A DNA stretch of 64,000 nt from contig NZ_JAELUG010000005.1 in NCBI RefSeq assembly GCF_016429255.1, positions 1 to 64,000 of the forward strand. The letters run 5' to 3'. Below, piece after piece: positions 44,477 through 53,082 of the stretch. The notes beneath the pieces are model-generated. The model saw only the letters and a list, made by a program, of their open reading frames with translations. It was not told the origin of the DNA and did no database searches. How positions within the stretch are numbered: the stretch's first letter is position 1; each line of letters starts with the position of its first letter. The DNA comes from Rhizobium sp. ASV8 (GTDB taxonomy: Bacteria; Pseudomonadota; Alphaproteobacteria; Rhizobiales; Rhizobiaceae). Position numbers and translations under genes: made by a program.

Positions 44477-45793
44477 ATGAGGAATTGGAGGGCCGGTCTT
44501 GCTGCCGGCATGATGGCATTGCTTGCGAGTACCTCGGTCTTTGCCGCGGATCTGCCGGGTAAGTTTCCGGGCGTGACGATCGACGCCAAGCTCATCGGCG
44601 GCCAGCAGTATGAGCCGCTTTATGCGCGCATCACCGAATGGGAGAAGGCGACGGGCGCCAAGGTCAACATCCTGTCCAAGAAGAACCATTTCGAGCTCGA
44701 CAAGGAAATCAAGTCGGACATGGCGTCTGGCAGCATCTCCTGGTGCGTCGGCTCGAACCATTCGTCCTTCGCGCCTCAGTATCCCGATCTCTACACCGAT
44801 CTCGGCAAGCTTCTGCCCAAGGAAGAGATCGGCGAGTTCGTCGATTCCACCATTCAGGCTTCCACCATCGACGGCCGCCTGATCATGTTGCCGCGCGCCC
44901 AGTTCGACGTTTCGGCGCTCTACTACCAGAAGAGCCTCTACAACGACGACGCCAAGAAAACCGCCTTCAAGGCCAAGTATGGTTACGACTTAGCGCCGCC
45001 GAAGACCTGGAAGGAAGTCTCCGATCAGGCGATCTTCTTCTCCAACCCGCCGAACTTCTTCGGCACGCAGTTCCCCGGCAAGGAAGAGGCGATCAATGGC
45101 CGCTTCTTTGAAATGCTGGTCGCCGAAGGCGGTGACTATCTCGACAAGGACGGCAAGCCCGCCTTCAACTCCGAAGCCGGCGTGCGTGCGCTCGACTGGT
45201 TCGTCAACATGTACAAGGCGAAGGCGGTTCCGGCCGGTACGACGAACTATCTGTGGGACGATCTCGGCGCTGGCTTTGCGTCCGGTTCGATCGCGCTCGA
45301 TCTCGACTGGCCGGGCTGGGCGACCTATTTCAACGATCCGAAGTCCTCGAAGGTCGCGGGCAATGTCGGCGTCGTCGTGCAGCCTGTGGGATCCTCCGGC
45401 AAGCACACCGGCTGGTCCGGTCATCATGGCTTCTCGGTGACCGAGGCCTGCGCCCACAAGGATGCTGCCGCTTCGCTCGTCTGGTTCCTGACCAACGACG
45501 ACTCTCAGAAGCTCGAAGCTGCCAACGGCACGCTGCCGACCCGCAAGGCTGTCTGGGAATGGGACATCCAGCAGGCTGCTTCCGATCCTTACAAGAAGGA
45601 GGTGCTGAGCACCTTCCAGGAATCGATGAAGTACGCTTTCCCGGTTCCGCGCACGCCGCAATGGATCGAGATTTCCAACGTCGTCTATCCTGAGCTCCAG
45701 GCCGCCATCCTCGGCGACAAGACCTCCAAGCAGGCGCTCGACGCTGCCGCCCAGAAGGCGACCGATGTTCTGAAGGACGCCGGCGCGCTCTAA
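44477..45793 (+). CDS. Sugar ABC transporter substrate-binding protein
   Basis: The product is 438 residues, periplasmic, with a signal peptide ending at about Ala23 (MALLASTSVFA before ADLPG). The family 1 solute-binding fold is evident (IGGQQYEPLYARITEWEKAT, NILSKKNHFELDKEIKSDMA, LDLDWPGWATYF). GGGAGGAATTTCG precedes ATG 44477, and an upstream frame is rejected. It is the first gene of a plus-strand operon for uptake and breakdown of an unknown sugar. The divergent IclR gene probably regulates it. Confidence 0.9.
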   Translation: MRNWRAGLAAGMMALLASTSVFAADLPGKFPGVTIDAKLIGGQQYEPLYARITEWEKATGAKVNILSKKNHFELDKEIKSDMASGSISWCVGSNHSSFAPQYPDLYTDLGKLLPKEEIGEFVDSTIQASTIDGRLIMLPRAQFDVSALYYQKSLYNDDAKKTAFKAKYGYDLAPPKTWKEVSDQAIFFSNPPNFFGTQFPGKEEAINGRFFEMLVAEGGDYLDKDGKPAFNSEAGVRALDWFVNMYKAKAVPAGTTNYLWDDLGAGFASGSIALDLDWPGWATYFNDPKSSKVAGNVGVVVQPVGSSGKHTGWSGHHGFSVTEACAHKDAAASLVWFLTNDDSQKLEAANGTLPTRKAVWEWDIQQAASDPYKKEVLSTFQESMKYAFPVPRTPQWIEISNVVYPELQAAILGDKTSKQALDAAAQKATDVLKDAGAL

Positions 45794-45979
45794 GCGATGC
45801 AATCGAAGTCCCGCGCTCCAGAGAGTGCGGGACCTCCGCAATCTAACTTTGAGAATGGCTTTTGGTCGGTGCCGCAAGGGACTGGTCCGTGCCGCCGGCC
45901 TTGCGCCGGGTCTCGTCCTAAGCAATCCATTCCACGCAGTCCGGGCCACGCTGCCGAGGAATGCCGACAGGTGCAAACC

Positions 45980-46873
45980 ATGTTCAAAAAGATATCTCCA
46001 CCGGTCCTGCTTCTTCTTCCGGCGATTATCGTCCTTGTCGCGGTCGTTCTGTTTCCGCTGCTTTTGTCCTTCTATTCCAGCTTTACGCCGTTTCGCCTGA
46101 CGCGGCCGGCAACGCTCTTCACCTTCATCGGCCTGCGCAACTATATCCGTATCCTGACGGACCCGGTCTTTCTGGCCGCTTTCGTGCGCACGGTCGTGCT
46201 GCTGACGATCGCGCTCAATCTGGAAATGCTGCTCGGCCTCGGATTGGCTCTTCTCGTCAACAAGGCAACGCACGGCAAGCGCATCCTGCGCACGCTGATG
46301 ATGTTCCCGATGATGTTTTCGCCCGTGCTCGTCGGTTTCCAGTTCAAATTCATGTTCAACGACAATGTCGGCATCATCAACAATGCGCTGCAGTCGCTTG
46401 GTATCACCAACGATGCCATTCCGTGGCTCATCGACGGCAATCTGGCGCTGTTCTCGATCATCGTCGCGGAAGTCTGGTCGTCGACCTCGGTCTTCGCCAT
46501 CCTCATTCTGGCCGGCCTCTTCGCCATGCCGCAGGAGCCGGTCGAGGCCGCCAAGGTCGACGGCTGCACCAGTTGGCAGACCTTCCGCTACGTCACCTGG
46601 CCGTTCCTTATGCCCTTTGCCTTCATCGCCATGACGATCCGTTCGCTCGACGTCGCCCGCGCCTATGACATCGTCAAGATCATGACCGATGGCGGGCCGG
46701 CAAGGCGTACGGAGCTGATCTGGACGCTGGTCGGGCGCACCGCCTATGCCGATGCGCAGATGGGGCTTGCCAACGCTATGGCCTATGTCTCGATCATTCT
46801 TTCGATCGCCTTCACAGTCTATTTTTTCCGTAAGCTGGCGCTTGCCCGCACCCAGATCGGAGCGGAGTGGTAA
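45980..46873 (+). CDS. Sugar ABC transporter permease 1
   Basis: The product is 297 residues with about six membrane segments. It opens MFKKISPPVLLLLPAIIVLV, and the EAA loop is EAAKVDGCTSWQTFRYVTWP at about residues 195-215. ATG 45980 matches the MalF-like N-terminus, and GTG 45971 is a weaker choice. The 186-base gap after the binding protein has an inverted repeat-rich start but no T run, so read-through is likely. Confidence 0.9.
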   Translation: MFKKISPPVLLLLPAIIVLVAVVLFPLLLSFYSSFTPFRLTRPATLFTFIGLRNYIRILTDPVFLAAFVRTVVLLTIALNLEMLLGLGLALLVNKATHGKRILRTLMMFPMMFSPVLVGFQFKFMFNDNVGIINNALQSLGITNDAIPWLIDGNLALFSIIVAEVWSSTSVFAILILAGLFAMPQEPVEAAKVDGCTSWQTFRYVTWPFLMPFAFIAMTIRSLDVARAYDIVKIMTDGGPARRTELIWTLVGRTAYADAQMGLANAMAYVSIILSIAFTVYFFRKLALARTQIGAEW

Positions 46874-46875
46874 TC

Positions 46876-47742
46876 ATGGATCGCAACGCTCAACAACGCC
46901 TGCAACGCCGCCTCTGGAAGGTCGCCTATCTCATCGGCCTTTTCATCGCGATGCTCATCATCTGCCTGCCGGGTCTCTGGATCATCGTCAGCTCGCTTCG
47001 TCCGACCGTGGAGATCATGGCGAAGCCGCCGGTTTGGATTCCGCAGGAGCTTTCGCTCGAAGCCTATCGCTCCATGTTCAGTGGTGTGGGGCAGGGTGGC
47101 ATTCCCATCTGGGATTATTTCCGCAATTCGCTGATCATTTCGATCACCTCGACTGCCATCGCGCTCATCATCGGCATGTCCGGCGGTTATGCCTTTGCCC
47201 GCTTCCGTTTCCGCGGCAAGTCGACGGTGTTCCTCGGGCTCATGCTGACGCGCTCTGTACCCGGCGTCGCCCTTTCGCTGCCGCTGTTCATGGTCTATGC
47301 GCGGCTCGGGATCATCGACACGCATTTCGGCCTCATCCTCACCTATGTCGCGCTGAATGTGCCCTTCACCATCTGGCTGATCGACGGCTTCTTCCGGCAG
47401 GTGCCGAAGGATCTTGCCGAAGCAGCACAGATCGACGGCTGCACGCGCTGGCAGGCTTTCTGGCAGGTGGAGTTTCCGCTTGCCGGTCCGGGTATCGCGT
47501 CGGCCGGCATCTTCGCCTTTCTCACCTGCTGGAACGAATATGCACTGGCCTCGCAGCTGACGCGCTCCGTCGATTCGAAGACGCTGCCGGTGGGATTGCT
47601 CGACTATACGTCCGAGTTCACCATCGACTGGCGCGGCATGTGTGCGCTTGCGGTCGTGATGATCATTCCGGCGCTCGCTCTTACTTTCATCATTCAGAAG
47701 CATCTGGTGTCGGGTCTGACATTCGGTGCGGTCAAAGGTTGA
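46876..47742 (+). CDS. Sugar ABC transporter permease 2
   Basis: The product is 288 residues, MalG type. It begins MDRNAQQRLQRRLWKVAYLI, has the EAA loop AEAAQIDGCTRWQAFWQVEF, and ends [13 protein letters not shown] as this subfamily does. ATG 46876 starts two bases after the previous stop, and GTG 46867 is an alternative with nine bases of overlap. It pairs with the preceding permease. Confidence 0.92.
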   Translation: MDRNAQQRLQRRLWKVAYLIGLFIAMLIICLPGLWIIVSSLRPTVEIMAKPPVWIPQELSLEAYRSMFSGVGQGGIPIWDYFRNSLIISITSTAIALIIGMSGGYAFARFRFRGKSTVFLGLMLTRSVPGVALSLPLFMVYARLGIIDTHFGLILTYVALNVPFTIWLIDGFFRQVPKDLAEAAQIDGCTRWQAFWQVEFPLAGPGIASAGIFAFLTCWNEYALASQLTRSVDSKTLPVGLLDYTSEFTIDWRGMCALAVVMIIPALALTFIIQKHLVSGLTFGAVKG

Positions 47743-47747
47743 TCCTC

Positions 47748-48845
47748 ATGGCTCAGGTTTCTCTCAAAAAACTCGTCAAGCGCTACGGCGCGCTGGAAAT
47801 CGTCCACGGCATCGATCTCGACATTGCCGACAAGGAGTTCATCGCGCTCGTCGGCCCTTCCGGCTGCGGCAAGTCGACGACGCTGCGCATGATCGCCGGC
47901 CTAGAAGAGGTATCGGGCGGTACGATCGAGATCGGCGATACCGTCGTCAATGACCTGCCGCCGCGCGACCGCAACATCTCGATGGTGTTCCAGTCCTATG
48001 CGCTCTATCCGCATATGACGGTGCGCGAGAACATGGGCTTCTCGCTGAAGATCGCCAAGCAGCCGCAGAGCGAGATCGATCGCCGCGTCAACGAGGCAGC
48101 CACCATTCTGAGCCTTGAGGCGCTGATGGACCGCCGCCCGGCGCAGCTTTCCGGCGGCCAGCGCCAGCGCGTCGCCATGGGCCGCGCCATCGTGCGCCAA
48201 CCGGAAGTCTTCCTCTTCGACGAGCCGTTGTCGAACCTCGATGCCAAGCTGCGCACGCAGATGCGCACCGAGATCAAGAAGCTGCATGCCAAGGTGCAGT
48301 CGACGGTGATCTACGTCACGCACGACCAGGTCGAGGCCATGACGCTGGCCGACCGCATCGTCATCATGCGCGACGGCTATATCGAGCAGGTCGGCACGCC
48401 GGACGAAGTGTTCAAGCGGCCCGCCACACGCTTCGTCGCCGGCTTCATCGGCTCGCCGCCGATGAACATCGAAGAAGCGACGCTGAAGGGCGGCGAACTC
48501 ACCTTCAAGAATGGCGATCGCTTGCCGCTGCCGAGCCAGTTTACCGGCAAGGTCAAGGAGGGCGAAAAGGTCGCCTTCGGCCTGCGCCCCGACGATATCT
48601 TCCCGACCGGCCACGGGCTTCATTCCGGCGCGGAATCGGCCGTCTACGAACTGACGCTACCCGTCGCCATCACCGAACCGCTCGGCAACGAAACGCTTGT
48701 CTTCGTCGAGTTCGCGGGGCGCGAATGGGTGTCGCGCATGCTCAATCCGCGCTCTCTGAAGAGCGGCGAACAGCTGAAGATGAGCTTCGATCTTAGTCAG
48801 GCCCACCTCTTCTCCGTTGAAACCGGCAAGAGCCTGGCAATCTAA
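47748..48845 (+). CDS. Sugar ABC transporter ATP-binding protein
   Basis: The product is 365 residues, MalK type, from ATG 47748 (MAQVSLKKLVKRYG). Walker A is GPSGCGKST, the signature is [13 protein letters not shown], Walker B is [11 protein letters not shown], and the switch is VTHDQ. The C-terminal TOBE domain (about 240-365) has the usual FGLRPDDIFPTG. The long frame from 46746 upstream is only the out-of-frame permease sequence. It powers the preceding permeases. Confidence 0.95.
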   Translation: MAQVSLKKLVKRYGALEIVHGIDLDIADKEFIALVGPSGCGKSTTLRMIAGLEEVSGGTIEIGDTVVNDLPPRDRNISMVFQSYALYPHMTVRENMGFSLKIAKQPQSEIDRRVNEAATILSLEALMDRRPAQLSGGQRQRVAMGRAIVRQPEVFLFDEPLSNLDAKLRTQMRTEIKKLHAKVQSTVIYVTHDQVEAMTLADRIVIMRDGYIEQVGTPDEVFKRPATRFVAGFIGSPPMNIEEATLKGGELTFKNGDRLPLPSQFTGKVKEGEKVAFGLRPDDIFPTGHGLHSGAESAVYELTLPVAITEPLGNETLVFVEFAGREWVSRMLNPRSLKSGEQLKMSFDLSQAHLFSVETGKSLAI

Positions 48846-48855
48846 GGAATACCCC

Positions 48856-49968
48856 ATGGCACGCATCGAAAAAATTGAATTGCGGATGGTCGACCTGCCG
48901 CCGAAGGTGAAGCGGACGGATGCGATCCAAAGCTTCGTCAGCCAGGAAACGCCGATCGTCACCATCACCGATAGCGATGGCGCCGTTGGCACCGGCTACA
49001 GCTACACCATCGGCACCGGCGGCTCCTCCGTCATGCGGCTGCTGTCAGATCATCTGGTGCCCCTGCTCATCGGCGAGGATGCCGATCGCATCGAAGCGAT
49101 CTGGCATAAACTCGAATTCGCCACCCACGCGACAACCATCGGGCCGATCACCGCGCTGGCGCTTGCCGCTGTGGATACGGCATTGTGGGATCTGCGGGCG
49201 AAGAAACAGAACCTGCCGCTCTGGAAACTTGCCGGCGGTGCCAAGGATCGCTGCCCGCTCTACACGACCGAAGGCGGCTGGCTGCATATCGAAAAGGAAG
49301 CTTTGGTCGAGGATGCCTTGCAGGCAAAGGCCAAGGGCTTTTCCGGCTCGAAGGTCAAGATCGGCAAGCCGCATGGCTCTGAAGATTACGACCGGCTGGC
49401 CGCGATGCGTTTGGCGCTCGGCTCCGGCTTCGAGATCATGACCGACTGCAATCAGGGCTTTACCGTCGATGAGGCGGTTCGCCGGGCGGCACGGCTGAAG
49501 GAGCTGGATCTCGCCTGGATTGAGGAGCCGCTGCCGGCCGACGATCTCGATGGCCATATCCGGCTGACACGGTCGACGCCGACGCCGATTGCGGTCGGCG
49601 AATCCATGTACTCGATCCGGCATTTCCGCGAATATATGCAGAAGGGCGCCTGCTCGATCGTCCAGGTCGATGTTGCCCGCATCGGTGGCATCACGCCCTG
49701 GCTCAAGGTAGCTCATGCGGCTGAAGCCTTCGATATTCCCGTCTGCCCGCACTTCCTGATGGAGCTGCATGTCAGCCTCACATGCGCGGTGCCGAACGGC
49801 AAATATGTCGAATATATCCCGCAGCTCGACGATCTCACCACGAAGGGCATGGAGATCGTCGACGGCAAGGCGCTCGCGCCTTCCGAACCGGGTATCGGCA
49901 TCGAGTGGGATTGGGATGCCGTAAAGGCGCGCTCAATCAGCGAATTCACCCGGGAAATCCACGGCTGA
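48856..49968 (+). CDS. Mandelate racemase/muconate lactonizing family sugar-acid dehydratase
   Basis: The product is 370 residues of the enolase superfamily. The capping domain is about 1-130 and the barrel about 130-350. All mandelate-racemase-subgroup catalytic residues are present: K166-x-K168, metal ligands D197, E223 and E249, and the D272/H299 dyad. The spacing is the same as in mandelate racemase (published K164, K166, D195, E221, E247, D270, H297). Such enzymes dehydrate sugar acids to 2-keto-3-deoxy acids. L-fuconate dehydratase of Xanthomonas is longer (about 440 residues), so I do not assign the substrate. Confidence 0.92.
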   Translation: MARIEKIELRMVDLPPKVKRTDAIQSFVSQETPIVTITDSDGAVGTGYSYTIGTGGSSVMRLLSDHLVPLLIGEDADRIEAIWHKLEFATHATTIGPITALALAAVDTALWDLRAKKQNLPLWKLAGGAKDRCPLYTTEGGWLHIEKEALVEDALQAKAKGFSGSKVKIGKPHGSEDYDRLAAMRLALGSGFEIMTDCNQGFTVDEAVRRAARLKELDLAWIEEPLPADDLDGHIRLTRSTPTPIAVGESMYSIRHFREYMQKGACSIVQVDVARIGGITPWLKVAHAAEAFDIPVCPHFLMELHVSLTCAVPNGKYVEYIPQLDDLTTKGMEIVDGKALAPSEPGIGIEWDWDAVKARSISEFTREIHG

Positions 49969-49981
49969 GGAGGAACTGACC

Positions 49982-50311
49982 ATGCAACGGATGGGTATGG
50001 TGATTGGCCTGGAGCCGGCCAAGATCGCGGAATACAAGGCGCTGCACGCGGCCGTCTGGCCCGAGATCCTGGCGCTGATCTCAGACTGCAACATCACCAA
50101 CTATTCGATCTTCCTGAAGGAGCCCGAGAACCTGCTCTTCGGTTACTGGGAATATGTGGGCACGGATTTCGAGGCCGATATGCGCAAGATGGCCGCAAGC
50201 GCGAAGAACCAGGAATGGTGGTCGGTTTGCATCCCCTGCCAGAAGCCGCTCGAGACCCGCAAGGAGGGCGAGTGGTGGGCCATGATGGAGGAGGTGTTTC
50301 ATCATGGGTGA
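49982..50311 (+). CDS. L-rhamnose mutarotase family protein
   Basis: The product is 109 residues, the usual length. The family pattern is MQRMGMVIGLEPAKIAEYKA, then LHAAVWPEILALISDCNITN and NYSIFLKEPENLLFGYWEYVG, with the conserved His in ALHAAVWPE. The family interconverts anomers of rhamnose, fucose and similar sugars. Its last eight bases overlap the Gfo/Idh gene, so the two are coupled. This suggests the transported sugar is an aldose handled as its free (unphosphorylated) form. Confidence 0.93.
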   Translation: MQRMGMVIGLEPAKIAEYKALHAAVWPEILALISDCNITNYSIFLKEPENLLFGYWEYVGTDFEADMRKMAASAKNQEWWSVCIPCQKPLETRKEGEWWAMMEEVFHHG

Positions 50312-51383
50312 GGCTTTCGATCCCAAATCACTTCGTCAATGGTGGCCAAAGCCGTCAACGCCGCGTCCGATCGTGATCTTCGGCGCCGGCAGCATTGTCG
50401 GTGACGCGCATCTGCCGGCTTACAAGCAAGGCGGCTTTCCGGTCGCGGGCCTCTACGATCCTAATATAGAGAAAGCGGCGGCGCTTGCCGCTCCATGGGG
50501 CATTCGCGCATTCGCTTCCGAGGCCGAAGCGTTTGCCATAGAAGGTGCTATTTTCGATCTAGCGACGCCGCCGGCGGCGCACGCCACGATCCTGTCGAAA
50601 TTGCCGCGCGGCTCGTTCGCGCTGATCCAGAAGCCGATGGGCAGCGATCTCGCTGGCGCGTCCGACATCCTGCGGGTCTGCCGCGAGCGAGACATAAAGG
50701 CTGCCGTCAATTTCCAGCTTCGTTTCGCGCCGATGATGCTCGCGCTCTACGATGCCGTGGAGAAGGGCTATCTCGGCGAGGTCGTCGATTTCGACGCCTG
50801 GCTGGCGCTCGCGACACCTTGGGGGCTCTGGCCCTTCCTGAAGGGGTTGCCGCGGATCGAGATCGCCATGCACTCGATCCATTATCTCGATTTCATTCGC
50901 GGGCTGCTCGGTAATCCGCAGGGGGTGCACGCCAAGACCATCGGCCATCCCAACCACGATGTCGCCCAGACCCGGACGGCGGCGATCCTCGATTATGGCG
51001 ACAAGGTGCGCTGCGTGCTGTCGGTCAATCACGACCATGATTTCGGGCGCAAGTTCCAGGCCTGCGAATTTCGCGTCGCCGGCACCAAGGGCGCTGCCTA
51101 CATCAAGCTTGGCGTCAATCTCGACTATCCGCGCGGCGAACCGGACGAGCTCTGGATCCGCCCCGAAGGCGGCAGTGACTGGGTCGAGGTGAAGCTCCAA
51201 GGCGCCTGGTTCCCGGACGCCTTCGTCAACCGCATGGCCAACCTGCAGCGCTTCGCATCCGGCGAGGATCAAGAGCTGGTCGGTTCGGTCGAGGATGCAT
51301 GGCAGACCATGGCGCTGGTCGAAGCCGCCTATCAGTCGAGCGCCGCGCCGGCGACGCCGATTGCAGAACTTCCAAAGGCTTGA
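50304..51383 (+). CDS. Gfo/Idh/MocA family oxidoreductase
   Basis: The product is 359 residues. The N-terminal Rossmann fold is VIFGAGSIVGDAHLPAYKQG with GLYDPN, and the TPPAAHATILSKL segment is in place. The family's E-K-P catalytic motif reads ALIQKPMGSDL, with Lys kept and Glu replaced by Gln. The C-terminal beta-sheet domain spans about 140-345 (AMHSIHYLDFIRGLLGNP). It is likely an NAD(P)-dependent sugar dehydrogenase that makes the lactone for the amidohydrolase (inference). Confidence 0.9.
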   Translation: MGEAFDPKSLRQWWPKPSTPRPIVIFGAGSIVGDAHLPAYKQGGFPVAGLYDPNIEKAAALAAPWGIRAFASEAEAFAIEGAIFDLATPPAAHATILSKLPRGSFALIQKPMGSDLAGASDILRVCRERDIKAAVNFQLRFAPMMLALYDAVEKGYLGEVVDFDAWLALATPWGLWPFLKGLPRIEIAMHSIHYLDFIRGLLGNPQGVHAKTIGHPNHDVAQTRTAAILDYGDKVRCVLSVNHDHDFGRKFQACEFRVAGTKGAAYIKLGVNLDYPRGEPDELWIRPEGGSDWVEVKLQGAWFPDAFVNRMANLQRFASGEDQELVGSVEDAWQTMALVEAAYQSSAAPATPIAELPKA

Positions 51384-51386
51384 GGA

Positions 51387-51848
51387 ATGGCAGAACAGAC
51401 CATCTATTTCGAAGACTACGAACTCGGTCATGTCAGAGTGACCACCGGACGGACGATCACCGAGACCGATTTCGTCGTTCATGCCGGTCACACAGGCGAT
51501 TTCTTCCCGCATCATATGGACGCGGAATTCGCCAAGACCTTGCCCGGCGGCCAGCGCATTGCGCATGGCACGATGATCTTTGCCATCGGCGTCGGCCTTA
51601 CGGCTTCGCTGATCAATCCCGTCGCTTTTTCCTATGGCTACGACCGGCTGCGCTTCGTCCGCCCGGTGCATATCGGCGATACGATCCGCACGCGCGTTAC
51701 CATTTCGGCGAAAGAGGATGATCCGAAGCGGCCGGCGTCCGGCCGTGTCGTCGAGCGCTGCGAAGTGCTGAACCAGCGCGACGAAGTCGTGCTTGCCGCC
51801 GATCATATTCTGGTGGTCGAGCGCAGGTCCGGTGCGGAGACGGCATGA
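51387..51848 (+). CDS. MaoC family dehydratase, catalytic motif intact
   Basis: The product is 153 residues, a single hot-dog domain. The hydratase motif G-D-x-N-P-x-H-x-D appears as G37-D38-F-F-P41-H-H43-M-D45, so catalytic Asp38 and His43 are kept while Asn is Phe. It shares FSYGYDxLRF(V/I)xP and IGDTI with the MaoC protein at 42026-42571. Its stop codon overlaps the next start (ATGA). It probably hydrates or dehydrates an enoyl-CoA made after the CoA-transferase step (inference). Confidence 0.9.
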   Translation: MAEQTIYFEDYELGHVRVTTGRTITETDFVVHAGHTGDFFPHHMDAEFAKTLPGGQRIAHGTMIFAIGVGLTASLINPVAFSYGYDRLRFVRPVHIGDTIRTRVTISAKEDDPKRPASGRVVERCEVLNQRDEVVLAADHILVVERRSGAETA

Positions 51849-52978
51849 TGGTGAAGCTTAAGGGAATGACCTGGTCGCATCCGCGCGGCTATGATCCGAT
51901 GGTTGCCTGCTCCAAGCAATGGCAGGAAAAGACCGGCGTTGAAATCAGCTGGGAAAAGCGATCGCTGCAGGATTTCGAGACCTTTCCGGTGGAGGAGCTT
52001 GCCGCTCAATACGATCTCATCGTCATCGATCACCCGCATGTCGGCCAGATCACGCGCGAGAACTGCCTGTTGCCGCTCGATGATGCCGCTCATGCCGATG
52101 AAATTGCAGCGATTGCAGCGGGCACGGTCGGGCGCTCCTATCCGAGCTACAATTGGCAGGGTCGGCAATGGGCCTTTCCGCTCGATGCGGCGACGCAGGT
52201 GCAGGCGTACCGGCCGGATCGCCTGAATGCACCGGTCAAGGATCTCACAGAGTTCGTCACGCTCGCCAGGGAAGGCAAAGCGATCCTGCCGATGCGGCCG
52301 CCGCATTCGCTGATGACTTTCATTACGCTGGCTGCCCATCTCGGAACGCCCTGCAGCATCAATGGACCGGATTTCATCGCCGAGGCGGATGGTAAAGTGG
52401 TGCTCGATTGGATGGCACGGATCGTCTCGGGCATGGATGGCAGCTGCTACGAGATGGACCCGATCGCCGTGCTCGATCTTATGGGCGAGCCGGATAGCCC
52501 CTATGTGGCGTCACCCTTCATCTACGGCTACGCAAATTATTCCTTTGAAGGCTTCAGGCCGGTACGGATCGCCTTTGCCGATATGCCTGCTATCGACGGC
52601 CGCGAGCCGAACGGCTCGGCACTGGGTGGAACAGGCATTGCCGTCTCGGCGCGCACAAAGGCGCCCGAAGAGGCGAAGGCCTTTGCGCGCTGGATTGCGA
52701 ACGGACCGGTGCAGGCGGGCATCTATGCAAATGGAAACGGTCAGCCGGGCCATGCCGACGCCTGGGCCAGCGATGTGGTCAATGCGCCCGCACTCGACTT
52801 TTACCGCAACACACGCGCGACGCTCGAGGGCGCCTATGTACGGCCGCGACATGATGGCTACATGGCATTTCAAAGCGACGCATCCGAGGTGATTAGCGAT
52901 GGACTGCGAAGCGGCGAGCGGCATACAGTCCTTATCGAAAAGCTGAACCGCCGCTTTGCGCAGTCCTTCGAAGCATAA
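51845..52978 (+). CDS. Family 1 solute-binding protein homologue without signal peptide
   Basis: The product is 377 residues (376 from the second ATG at 51848). The fold is that of an extracellular solute-binding protein: [75 protein letters not shown]. The N-terminus starts [20 protein letters not shown], directly in the fold, so no Sec or Tat signal is visible. The preceding 3 bases are the MaoC stop, so no export sequence was missed upstream. It must stay in the cytoplasm unless another route exists. It could be a sensor, scaffold or enzyme. Confidence 0.85.
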   Translation: MMVKLKGMTWSHPRGYDPMVACSKQWQEKTGVEISWEKRSLQDFETFPVEELAAQYDLIVIDHPHVGQITRENCLLPLDDAAHADEIAAIAAGTVGRSYPSYNWQGRQWAFPLDAATQVQAYRPDRLNAPVKDLTEFVTLAREGKAILPMRPPHSLMTFITLAAHLGTPCSINGPDFIAEADGKVVLDWMARIVSGMDGSCYEMDPIAVLDLMGEPDSPYVASPFIYGYANYSFEGFRPVRIAFADMPAIDGREPNGSALGGTGIAVSARTKAPEEAKAFARWIANGPVQAGIYANGNGQPGHADAWASDVVNAPALDFYRNTRATLEGAYVRPRHDGYMAFQSDASEVISDGLRSGERHTVLIEKLNRRFAQSFEA

Positions 52979-53082
52979 GCGCGGGGCTGCGACAACTGAT
53001 TGTTATTGCACGATCTTATCCAAGTTTCTGGCGTGCGGCCGGGATGGATAAGATCATAGTTCCCGAGGAAAGGATCAGGATT

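Noticed and set aside
46746..48845. A 699-codon fused permease-ATPase
   Set aside because: The upstream half is the permease read in the wrong frame. The true ATPase starts at ATG 47748 and the permease is encoded separately.
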